Assembly (NCBI GenBank): GCA_035310125.1
Contig: DATGEP010000285.1
Span: 1-18,143 of the forward strand
DNA: 18,143 bases
Origin: DATGEP01 sp035310125
GTDB lineage: Bacteria > Chloroflexota > Ktedonobacteria > Ktedonobacterales > JADMIN01
Direction of reading: 5' to 3'
This document shows, one piece after another, positions 1 to 5,512 of the stretch. Within the stretch, counting starts at the first letter, position 1; the number at the start of each line of letters is the position of its first letter. The translations under genes were made by a program, and so were the position numbers. A model generated the notes under the pieces. It searched no databases. It worked only from the letters and a program-made list of their open reading frames with translations, and was not told where the DNA came from.

Positions 1-392
1 TCATCTCGCTTGCGCCGACCACCTCGCGCAGCCTCACCTGGACCGTGACCCCGACTGCCGTTGGGCTCTATACGCTTGCCTTCACTGCGGGCAATGCCAG
101 CCAACAGATCGGCGTCAGCATCGTGAGCGGGAACGGATTCACGCCTATCCAGCCCCAGACGTTCAACTTCGTCGCGGTCTTCGTGGGGATGCTGATCGCG
201 CTGGGATCCCTGATCACCTTCGTGTGGCGGCGATCGCCACCAGCACCACAGATAGCACCACAGACAGCACCATCCCCAAACCAGCACACAGGCGTGCAGC
301 ATGAGCACCCACCATCATCTCACCCGATTCCCGTGCACTCGCCCCCTCCCACAGACGGCGCTCCCGACGAGGCTACCAGCGCAGGCCAGTAA
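1..392 (+). CDS. Membrane-anchored surface protein, C-terminal part (partial at window start)
   Basis: The reading frame is open from the first complete codon (base 3) to the TAA at 390-392, so the gene starts outside the window. The visible 130 residues or so begin with a Thr/Ser-rich beta-strand-like stretch (TPTAVGLYTLAFTAGN), which resembles the end of an immunoglobulin-like or other beta-sandwich extracellular domain. A single hydrophobic helix follows (FNFVAVFVGMLIALGSLITF), ended by the positive stop-transfer residues WRR. The last 50 or so residues are a Pro/His/Ser-rich, disordered, probably cytoplasmic tail. This is the layout of a type I membrane protein with an outer domain and a short inner tail. 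I do not recognise a family. A GTG at 45 could serve as a start, but the upstream frame is open and coding-like, so I treat the gene as 5'-truncated by the window. Confidence 0.7.
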   Translation, partial: ISLAPTTSRSLTWTVTPTAVGLYTLAFTAGNASQQIGVSIVSGNGFTPIQPQTFNFVAVFVGMLIALGSLITFVWRRSPPAPQIAPQTAPSPNQHTGVQHEHPPSSHPIPVHSPPPTDGAPDEATSAGQ

Positions 393-492
393 TCTTTCTG
401 CGAGCCATGGTGACCTGGCGATCGGGGGTTCTCTGCCGCTGTCACCAAACTGGCTGCACATCGTGATGAAAGTGGCGCGTGGAGGTGCTGGG

Positions 493-663
493 GTGCTGGG
501 TGGGCTGATTGATCGCGCGGGCTTCGCGGCACCGTTTTCGGTGATGGTCGGGTCAGACCGCTGTGCTGGGCGCATCGTGCCGTTGCTGCCACGCACCTGG
601 TGGGGAGCGGAAGCCGTCTGTCGCTGTCTCCTTCTCAGCATCGTACTTGCCAGGTGGAGATGA
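493..663 (+). CDS. Possible 56-aa hydrophobic ORF in the 393-726 gap
   Basis: The 334 bases between the first gene and the exported protein at 727 hold no clear gene. The only candidate is a GTG-started frame at 493, preceded by GGAGG at 481-485 (7-base spacing). It would encode 56 residues ending in a hydrophobic stretch (CRCLLLSIVLARW) with a TGA at 661-663. The composition is not strongly protein-like and the frame is also open upstream, so it may be chance. No promoter or terminator stands out in this gap. Confidence 0.2.
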   Translation: MLGGLIDRAGFAAPFSVMVGSDRCAGRIVPLLPRTWWGAEAVCRCLLLSIVLARWR

Positions 664-677
664 ATGCCAGACGGCGT

Positions 678-698
678 CTATCCTCTATCCTCTATCCT
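678..698 (+). repeat. Three perfect tandem copies of CTATCCT
   Basis: A 7-bp unit, CTATCCT, is repeated three times without error. It lies 12 bases upstream of the Shine-Dalgarno sequence of the exported-protein gene at 727, in its probable untranslated leader. It could be a slippage-prone tract or a binding site; nothing in the sequence decides between these. Confidence 0.85.
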
Positions 699-726
699 CG
701 CCACCATACGGGAAAGGAGCCGCCCC

Positions 727-1236
727 ATGGACACGGTTCGGACCCGGACTGTAAAGGTCCCCCGGCGCCGCATGGGCCGCCGGGCGTTTCTGGCGGCCGC
801 GGGCCTGGGCGCCTGCAGTGCTGGAGTGCTCGCCGCCCCACATGTCGCGCCCCTCGTGGAGCAAGGTCTCCAGCAGGCCGCATTCAATGCGGCGGCCGGT
901 GAGCTGGATCAGCTCGAAGGGGTCTCGCTCGACGCGGCGCTGGAAGCCGCACACATCACCGCTGCCGCCGTTCGTGTCATCGTCGTGCCCGTGGCGCGGC
1001 TGGTCGCCACACTCGGCTCAGGTGCGCTGGGCGTTCTGTTAGCAGTGCTGGATGCTGCGCACCATGCGCTCGCCTTCGTCCACGTTTCGACGACCCCGCT
1101 CGATCTGCTGCGCGGCGTCATCGCCTCGTGGCAGGCGGGTCTCGCCTCACTGCCGATCGCCTTGGACACCTACGCAACCGCCGACATCAAAAGCGCCGAA
1201 GCGTATCTGACGGCGCTCAAGCGCAAAGTCGCGTAG
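727..1236 (+). CDS. Tat-type exported protein or lipoprotein, unknown function
   Basis: The product has 169 residues. ATG 727 is chosen over the in-frame ATG at 664 because GGAAAGGAG lies at 710-718 with good spacing and because the protein then begins with a proper signal peptide. Residues 12-40 have the twin-arginine layout: a basic run, GRRAFLAAAG with the Arg pair at 18-19, then a hydrophobic segment. LGAC at 27-30 would serve as a lipobox with Cys30 as the lipidated residue; cleavage after VLA is an alternative. The mature part is Ala/Val-rich and helical, with a Gly/Leu-rich hydrophobic segment near residues 95-115 that could cross or lie on a membrane. I recognise no domain. The 43-aa gene at 1280 follows closely and shares the same ribosome-binding leader, so the two are probably cotranscribed. 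Confidence 0.7.
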   Translation: MDTVRTRTVKVPRRRMGRRAFLAAAGLGACSAGVLAAPHVAPLVEQGLQQAAFNAAAGELDQLEGVSLDAALEAAHITAAAVRVIVVPVARLVATLGSGALGVLLAVLDAAHHALAFVHVSTTPLDLLRGVIASWQAGLASLPIALDTYATADIKSAEAYLTALKRKVA

Positions 1237-1262
1237 CACGAGGCCGCACCACGAGGCCGCAA
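1237..1262 (+). repeat. 13-bp tandem duplication CACGAGGCCGCAC/A
   Basis: Two adjacent 13-bp copies (CACGAGGCCGCAC then CACGAGGCCGCAA) differ only in the last base. They start directly after the stop codon of the exported-protein gene and end 2-3 bases before the ribosome binding site of the next gene. It is a recent slippage duplication or a paired binding site. Confidence 0.8.
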
Positions 1263-1279
1263 CAAAAAGGAGCCTCCAC

Positions 1280-1411
1280 ATGGAGGTGCTCGGTCATCTG
1301 CTCAAGACCCTTTTTCGGGCGTCTGTCCGCATCGTATTCACGGCCATCCTCTTCGCCGCCTTGGCGGTCGGCGTCGGCCTACTCGTCGCCTATAAGGCCA
1401 GCAAGCAATAG
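1280..1411 (+). CDS. Small single-pass membrane protein, 43 aa
   Basis: ATG 1280 is preceded by AAAAAGGAG at 1263-1271 with good spacing, and the frame runs 43 codons to TAG at 1409-1411. The peptide has a basic amphipathic start (LGHLLKTLFRASVR), one strong transmembrane helix (about residues 18-37, IVFTAILFAALAVGVGLLVA) and a short Lys-containing tail (YKASKQ). It resembles many bacterial small membrane proteins but no family I can name. The bases around its start are nearly identical to those of the exported-protein gene at 727 (AAAGGAGCCkCCmCATGGA), so the two share a translation module. The same frame continues coding-like beyond the stop; see the next entry. Confidence 0.6.
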   Translation: MEVLGHLLKTLFRASVRIVFTAILFAALAVGVGLLVAYKASKQ

Positions 1412-1618
1412 CCGCCGCGGCATCCGATAGATGTCCTCATCGTCATCGTCGCCGTCCTCTTCGCCTACGCCGCCTCGCTGACCGTACCCGTCAGCGAAGC
1501 AGCGTGAGCGCTGCTCTTCACTGCCAAAGAGGCGGAGAAGGAGACGTACACCGCCGGCAACATCGTCGAGCGCGGGGTCAAAGCTGCCGAGCGCAGGGAG
1601 CACGCGAACGCCCAATAG
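1412..1618 (+). pseudogene. In-frame continuation of the 43-aa gene, broken by a TGA
   Basis: In the frame of the small membrane protein, after its TAG, 31 further codons encode a second hydrophobic helix (IDVLIVIVAVLFAYAASL) and end at TGA 1505-1507. The frame then goes on for 36 codons of Lys/Glu/Ala-rich helix-like sequence (TAKEAEKETYTAGN, VERGVKAAERREHANAQ) to TAG 1616-1618. No start codon with a ribosome binding site is present in either piece. The simplest reading is the remains of one or two small genes with nonsense mutations. Chance openness is possible given the high GC, but the change from hydrophobic helix to charged amphipathic helix looks like real protein. Confidence 0.35.
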
Positions 1619-1699
1619 ATAGTCCCGTGCGGACATCTCGTGGATAGCTCGCGGTAGGTGTGCTGCCCTCCAGCGTCCAGCTTCCCTGGGGTGGGCGGT

Positions 1700-2061
1700 A
1701 GGGCGCACCTTCTTGGCTATCAACTCGCTTGCGATGTCGCCGTGGGAAACGGTCGCTTCAAGGGAGCCCCAGCGGTTTGGACACCTGTTGGGCCGCTCGA
1801 AGCGGTCATCGCGCTCTTTGCCGCACGGTTTGGCAACCAAGGCCATGTGTTGCCCGACACAGTGCTTGAGCGGCTAACAGCAGGTCTGCACGAGCGCGCT
1901 CTCGGTGATGGAGTTGATTGGAAGCAGTTCATGACTGAGCACGTAGACACGTTGGCAGCGAGATATGCGCCCGCATCAGAGCGGAAATGGCCATGTCAGA
2001 GAAGCCCCTGCCACAGTCACGCATGGCAGAGGCTCGTGTATGTCGGGCGTACCGGATGTAG
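1700..2061 (+). pseudogene. Probable frameshifted remnant of an unknown gene
   Basis: The stretch 1619-2129 has no intact gene. From about 1700 one frame reads like a balanced protein (VGPLEAVIALFAARFG, VLPDTVLERLTAGLHERAL, WKQFMTEHVDTLAARYA) up to about 1965. After that the same frame turns Cys/His/Arg-rich and unnatural. A different frame takes over from about 1966 (RIRAEMAMSEKPLPQSRMAE) and stops at TAG 2059-2061. This fits a single-base frameshift in a decayed gene. There is no convincing start with a ribosome binding site, and I recognise no family. Confidence 0.3.
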
Positions 2062-2129
2062 CAGACAGGCTGAGCAAACCGAGGCACTCCGTTTGGCTAC
2101 ACAGGCGCACCCGCAAGCCATCGAAGGCG

Positions 2130-2291
2130 TTAGATCAAGATGACGCCGATGCCGAAGAGGGTCGCCGCTTCAAACAGGCTGACGTGATTGACGAAATACG
2201 CGTAGAGCGCCGCGAGGACAAAGATCAACCCGACGACCCACTTGAATGACCGGGCTCGGGTATACGTCGCTGAGTAGGATCTCGCAGGCAT
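2130..2291 (-). CDS. Small two-helix membrane protein, 53 aa
   Basis: Read leftward, ATG at 2291-2289 is preceded by GAAAGAGGT with 7 bases to the start. The frame gives 53 residues. A short basic N-terminus with several Ser/Tyr/Arg residues (MPARSYSATYTRARSF) is followed by two hydrophobic segments, about residues 17-35 (KWVVGLIFVLAALYAYFVN) and 39-53 (LFEAATLFGIGVILI), which end the protein directly. A longer version starting at 2510 is open, but that extra part lacks a ribosome binding site and reads unnaturally. It is divergent from the Cys-rich gene at 2402, with 110 bases between the starts, so both promoters should lie there. Family unknown. Confidence 0.65.
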   Translation of the reverse strand: MPARSYSATYTRARSFKWVVGLIFVLAALYAYFVNHVSLFEAATLFGIGVILI

Positions 2292-2401
2292 GTCGTGTAC
2301 CTCTTTCGTACGGAGTGCATCGCAACAACGGGACTGCGCATCAGTCAGCATCTTCCATGCCGAATAACGAGAAGGCGCAGTACTGCGAAGGAGACACGAC
2401 C

Positions 2402-2611
2402 ATGCCATTAGACCACGGAGATACCTACGTATGCGATGGCCCCCAGTGCCAAAGCAGGGAGTTTGCGCCGAACGACCCATCCGACGACCCCAAGGGTCAA
2501 AACTTCCCACCGCCCGGCTGGATGGCCCTCACCACCGACCAGCGCCGGGAGTACGTCTTCTGTTGCTGGCAGTGTCTGGAACGGTGGCACGCCAACGCCA
2601 CCCATCCCTAG
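2402..2611 (+). CDS. Small Cys-rich zinc-ribbon-like protein, 69 aa
   Basis: ATG 2402 has AAGGAG just upstream (2388-2393, followed by ACACGACC). The product has 69 residues. Cysteines come as a pair near the N-terminus (CDGPQC, Cys11 and Cys16) and a cluster near the C-terminus (FCCWQCLERW, Cys54, Cys55, Cys58), separated by a Pro/Asp-rich linker and a PPGWMAL segment. Paired Cys with the C-terminal FC-x2-C-L-x-R-W pattern is what small zinc-ribbon proteins of actinobacteria, phages and plasmids look like (an N-terminal CxxxxC, a GW turn, then C-x2-C). Zinc binding is inferred. An upstream ATG at 2246 is open but has no ribosome binding site. The next gene starts 65 bases after its stop. Confidence 0.7.
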   Translation: MPLDHGDTYVCDGPQCQSREFAPNDPSDDPKGQNFPPPGWMALTTDQRREYVFCCWQCLERWHANATHP

Positions 2612-2676
2612 CGAGACCCGTTCACTGCAAGCCGGGTGCGCCTATTCACCGGTAACGACTGAAAGGAACACGAACA

Positions 2677-3039
2677 ATGACGAATGACAGCAGCCCCATC
2701 GCACAAGCCCAGGCGACGCTCACCGATGCGCTGGCCGTGCTGGACCAACGCCCTGCGTCCGCACAGGGTGGCAGCTTTACCCAACAGCGGGCGGCGCTGC
2801 TGGCGGCGCAGGCCGTGCTGAGCCAACCCACACCGCCCGACCGCCCCACTGCGCTAGAAACCGTGGCGGCGGTGACGGCGGCGCTGGAAGTGGTAGACCA
2901 CGAGCTCGCAGAGTTGGACGCGAGAATCAAGGAGCAGAAGCGGCTGGCGCTCGTCTCCACCCTACAAGCCGAGCGCCGCGCCCTCGCCGCGACAGTGACC
3001 GCAGTCGAGCAGGCGGTCCTGCCCGATATCTACGGCTGA
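2677..3039 (+). CDS. Hypothetical Ala/Leu-rich helical (coiled-coil) protein, 120 aa
   Basis: ATG 2677 follows AAAGGAACACGAACA, a good ribosome binding site with the ACACGA spacer shared with nearby small genes. The 120-residue product is almost entirely helical by composition. Residues 1-60 are Ala/Gln-rich, a short Pro-rich break (SQPTPPDRPT) follows near residues 49-58, and residues 60-115 show heptad-like Leu/Ala/Val spacing (ELAELDARIKEQKRLALVST). It has no signal peptide or membrane helix, so it is probably cytoplasmic. I recognise no family; it may be a small structural or coiled-coil partner protein. It is followed after 35 bases by the gene at 3075 and is likely in one operon with it and the 2402 gene. 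Confidence 0.65.
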   Translation: MTNDSSPIAQAQATLTDALAVLDQRPASAQGGSFTQQRAALLAAQAVLSQPTPPDRPTALETVAAVTAALEVVDHELAELDARIKEQKRLALVSTLQAERRALAATVTAVEQAVLPDIYG

Positions 3040-3074
3040 CTGAGACCGATCACACCGAACGGAGTGACACCACA

Positions 3075-3431
3075 ATGGCAAGCAATGTCAACGAACCTTA
3101 TGGCCTGTATGGCAGTGGCAACACCGCAGGGAGCAAAACTCCTGCGGATGACTCCGATCTGCGCAGCAGCAGTGCTAACCCCTACAGCGCGGGCAGTCAG
3201 GTCGATGCGACTGGCCCCGGCACAGGTGCCGGATATGGACCGCTGAGCACCGCGCCCAGCGAGTACTACAGCAACCCCGCCACGGTGGGCGGCAATCCCG
3301 CGCCAGAGGGGCGCCCGTTCAGCCACGACTGGTCCAGCGGCTCAGACCCGACGGACTACATGTCCGGCAACTTGGATGCGCTGTACGGCGACATCATGCA
3401 GAACCGCCAGCCGCCCCAACGCAAGCGCTAA
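3075..3431 (+). CDS. Hypothetical Gly/Ser/Pro/Tyr-rich disordered protein, 118 aa
   Basis: ATG 3075 follows CGGAGTGACACCACA, a fair ribosome binding site. The 118 residues are dominated by Gly, Ser, Asn, Pro, Tyr and Asp (NEPYGLYGSGNTAGS, SSANPYSAGSQVDATG), with no hydrophobic helix or signal peptide. The only helix-like segment is near the C-terminus (NLDALYGDIMQNRQPPQRKR), which ends in a basic patch. Such low-complexity proteins are usually disordered. It is the last gene of the + strand run and converges on the lipoprotein gene whose stop is at 3625. No function can be assigned. Confidence 0.6.
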   Translation: MASNVNEPYGLYGSGNTAGSKTPADDSDLRSSSANPYSAGSQVDATGPGTGAGYGPLSTAPSEYYSNPATVGGNPAPEGRPFSHDWSSGSDPTDYMSGNLDALYGDIMQNRQPPQRKR

Positions 3432-3459
3432 CCTTCCGGCGGTTCCTTCACATATTGGG

Positions 3460-3618
3460 CGACTGCCCACATCGGCGCGGCGCGAGCTGGAACGCTTACG
3501 GGCAGCGACATCCCAACCGTGCTCGGAGGCCGAGATGCTGGAGGCGATGGGCGTGCCGTCGCTGTTGGGTCGGCGCATCTACCCGGCAGAGCAACGTGCT
3601 CTGGAGCAGTTTTCACAC
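3460..3618 (+). pseudogene. Coding-like fragment between convergent genes
   Basis: The 193 bases between the stops of the 3075 gene and the lipoprotein gene hold about 50 codons that read like natural protein (SARRELERLRAATSQPC, EAEMLEAMGVPSLLGRRIY, PAEQRALEQF). There is no start codon with a fitting ribosome binding site at the front. An internal ATG at 3535 has GGAGG upstream, but its frame runs into the antisense of the lipoprotein gene. It may be the remains of a small helical protein gene. Confidence 0.2.
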
Positions 3619-3624
3619 CGGATC

Positions 3625-4293
3625 TCAGGTAGCCGGGTATTGGAACCCCTGCATCATGCCCAGGAACAGCGCCGTCGCGCTCGTGATCTTGGCGGGATCG
3701 AGCGGCACTGACGCCTTTGACGACAAGAGGTGCAGCTCGAACAGAAACTGCAAGCGACCGCGATAGGTGGCGGCAAGGTGCAGGAGCTCCTCCCCGTCCG
3801 GCAGTATCCGGTCATACACCATCGCTGGCGTGCTCCCAATCGCCACCGGATAGGCCTCAGGTGACCAATCGGGATTATTCGCGAATGAGACATAGGGGGC
3901 CGCGAATACGACCGTGATCTCGATCAGCTCGGGCTCCATGGCCGCCGCACCCGCGCCCGGTTGGCCGTAGCTGTGCGGCGGAAAGCACTGCACATTGTAC
4001 ACATCTGGACCATTCGGGGTGGCCGACGTGAAGGAGCCTGTCCACCACCCTGGGGGCAGCGGTACCTGAAACGCGGTCCGACTGTCTCGATAGATTGCCC
4101 AGCCGGTGGTCACGGCAGGGGTGACAGCCGCCGTCACCGTAGCGGACGGTATTGTCGGTGAAGGAGATGTAGTGGGATACGCCGATGCGATAGAGGAAGC
4201 CGTGGAAGCCCGGCCGCCGCATCCCGTCAGACCAGTAGCCAGGATGGCCAGCACGAACAGCATGAGCCAGGGGATTGTTGCCCGTTTATGCAT
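3625..4293 (-). CDS. Secreted lipoprotein, unknown function, 222 aa
   Basis: ATG at 4293-4291 is preferred over the in-frame ATG at 4359 because it places a proper lipoprotein signal at the start: basic residues 3-4, a hydrophobic core (IPWLMLFVLAILATG) and the lipobox LTGC with Cys25 as the lipidated residue. AGAGAGCAGG lies upstream. Residues 27-60 are a Ser/Thr/Pro-rich linker. The rest is a compact domain opening with a pattern common in extracytoplasmic alpha/beta domains of PsbP-like shape (YRDSRTAFQVPLPPGWW), ending in a helical LFLGMMQGF segment. No catalytic motif is visible. It is the last member of the leftward cassette of three exported proteins and is preceded by an 18-codon leader ORF and a long hairpin. 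Confidence 0.8.
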   Translation of the reverse strand: MHKRATIPWLMLFVLAILATGLTGCGGRASTASSIASAYPTTSPSPTIPSATVTAAVTPAVTTGWAIYRDSRTAFQVPLPPGWWTGSFTSATPNGPDVYNVQCFPPHSYGQPGAGAAAMEPELIEITVVFAAPYVSFANNPDWSPEAYPVAIGSTPAMVYDRILPDGEELLHLAATYRGRLQFLFELHLLSSKASVPLDPAKITSATALFLGMMQGFQYPAT

Positions 4294-4359
4294 GTGGTCG
4301 CCTGCTCTCTCGACTGTTATCACGTGTGCTTTGTGGTCCAGGCTCGCCTGCGCGACCAT

Positions 4360-4416
4360 TCATCGCGGGTGAGCCCACGCCAATGCCCTCCGCAGAAATG
4401 TTGACGTTTGTAGCAT
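4360..4416 (-). CDS. 18-codon leader ORF before the lipoprotein gene
   Basis: Read leftward, AGGAGG lies 4 bases before ATG 4416-4414, the strongest ribosome binding site of this cassette. It opens an 18-residue frame (MLQTSTFLRRALAWAHPR) that ends in TGA at 4362-4360. The next codon in the same frame is an ATG (4359), which opens a frame running into the lipoprotein. This is the arrangement of a leader peptide or a translationally coupled upstream ORF. It could also be a frame fragment cut off by a nonsense mutation. No amino-acid run typical of classical attenuators is present. Confidence 0.4.
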   Translation of the reverse strand: MLQTSTFLRRALAWAHPR

Positions 4417-4479
4417 GTGACCTCCTCTATACATCAGAGACGCACCAGGCGAACAATAGGTGTCATGGTTTGTTTCTGG

Positions 4480-4527
4480 TCTGACCATAGGCGACTGCTT
4501 TCGCCCGAGCAATCGCTTATGGTCAGA
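4480..4527 (-). repeat. Inverted repeat with 20-bp arms and 8-base loop
   Basis: The left arm TCTGACCATAGGCGACTGCT (4480-4499) and the right arm AGCAATCGCTTATGGTCAGA (4508-4527) pair over 20 positions with two exceptions (one wobble, one mismatch on either strand); the loop is TTCGCCCG. It lies in the 301-base gap between the lipoprotein start and the membrane-protein stop (4595). No U-run follows on either strand, so it is not a standard terminator. It may be a rho-type or attenuator hairpin, an mRNA-stabilising structure at the 3' end of the membrane-protein message, or a small mobile palindrome. Confidence 0.85.
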
Positions 4528-4594
4528 TACCTTGTTTACTGCGTCACTTGCTCACTCGCCTTTCCACGGAAAGGGGTGCGCCGTGTGCCACGTG

Positions 4595-5422
4595 CTATGG
4601 TTGGGCTGGGGCGAGCGGGAGAGCGAACGGATCGTAGACTTGTAGGTCAATCCCGACGAAGTAATCGTGTCCATCCACTCCGATGATGTGCCACATGGGA
4701 TCCATTGGAGAATCCCCGCCACCCGACCAGCTATGTTTGGGGGAACTCGGATCGCGCCATCGTGGATCAATAGGGAAGAACATCAACTCAGGCTGCCTGG
4801 TGGTTGCTGCGGCTACGCCCCGGACAGGTTGTAGCCTAGCAACTGCTGTCGAAGCCGATATATATGGAAAAGCCTGATGGGATCTCGGATCCCCTGGCGT
4901 CAACCTAGCAAACGCAGATATCCGAATGCGCTGATGCGGGCGGTCATACACGAAATCGAAGATACCGCCTTCGGCGCCAGCCTTATCTCGGACGGAGACA
5001 ACCCAATGGTCATCGTCGTAGTACTCGACATTGGTGTGCCGGTTGATGGCATGCACCAGTACAGGGGTATCGAGTGTCGTGAGACCATAGTGAGTCTGCA
5101 TCGCAGCAAACGCTGGGCTGTGAGCAATGGCATGAGCGGCGGCAGCGGGAGACTCAGCACTAATACTTACCCAACCCGGATCAATTGGACAGGTCGGCTG
5201 TCCCTGAAGACCGCATCCAGCTAGTGGTTTCCCATGTCGTACCCCTTGAGGGGGACCACTCGCCGCTGAGGCATTCCTCGTTCCCCCAGCTAGCGCCATT
5301 AGTGTGACGGCCACAACAACAACTACAGCAACAGCAAAAGAAATCCCAGCAATTGGTCCTGCGGAGGCGCTACTCCATATCGGCCTGCTCGATCTCACAA
5401 CGCGCTTGTCAGTGCGGCGCAT
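4595..5422 (-). CDS. Single-pass membrane-anchored exported protein, 275 aa
   Basis: ATG 5422-5420 follows AAAGGGAAACGCGT, a good ribosome binding site. The first 22 residues are basic and Ser-rich, and a strong hydrophobic helix spans about 23-46 (PIAGISFAVAVVVVVAVTLM). The remaining 225 residues should be outside the cell, as in a type II membrane protein or one with an uncleaved signal. The outer part has two Cys close together (AGCGLQGQPTC), which may form a disulfide, and a Pro/Asp/Trp-rich C-terminal segment (HSWSGGGDSPMDPMWHIIG, DGHDYFVGIDLQ). I recognise no family. It lies 72 bases downstream of the C39-like protease gene in the same direction and is probably cotranscribed with it. 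Confidence 0.75.
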   Translation of the reverse strand: MRRTDKRVVRSSRPIWSSASAGPIAGISFAVAVVVVVAVTLMALAGGTRNASAASGPPQGVRHGKPLAGCGLQGQPTCPIDPGWVSISAESPAAAAHAIAHSPAFAAMQTHYGLTTLDTPVLVHAINRHTNVEYYDDDHWVVSVRDKAGAEGGIFDFVYDRPHQRIRISAFARLTPGDPRSHQAFPYISASTAVARLQPVRGVAAATTRQPELMFFPIDPRWRDPSSPKHSWSGGGDSPMDPMWHIIGVDGHDYFVGIDLQVYDPFALPLAPAQP

Positions 5423-5486
5423 ACGCGTTTCCCTTTCTGCCGCGTTTTAGCGACATCTACTCCCCGGATAGACGCTGCGGCCAACC

Positions 5487-5512
5487 CTGGCTCCTCAGTT
5501 GTGAGGAGCCAG
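5487..5512 (-). repeat. Perfect 11-bp hairpin over the protease stop codon
   Basis: CTGGCTCCTCA (5487-5497), loop GTTG, TGAGGAGCCAG (5502-5512) is a perfect 11-bp stem with a 4-base loop. The last codons and the TGA (5497-5495) of the protease gene lie inside it. Read leftward it is followed by GGTTGGCC, not a U-run, so it is terminator-like only in its stem. It could pause transcription, protect the 3' end of the protease message or limit ribosome read-on to the next gene. Confidence 0.7.

Noticed and set aside
315..641. Two long - strand frames over 315-641
   Set aside because: Arg/Pro/Ala-rich shadows of GC-rich sequence, without starts that have a ribosome binding site.
1280..1618. Stop-codon recoding (TAG and TGA read through)
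   Set aside because: All other genes here use TAG, TGA and TAA as normal stops, and no recoding structure or tRNA is visible; decay is simpler.
1379..1846. 155-codon open frame on the - strand
   Set aside because: Composition is unnatural, with an acidic run from reverse-read repeats and no ribosome binding site; the + strand reads more like protein.
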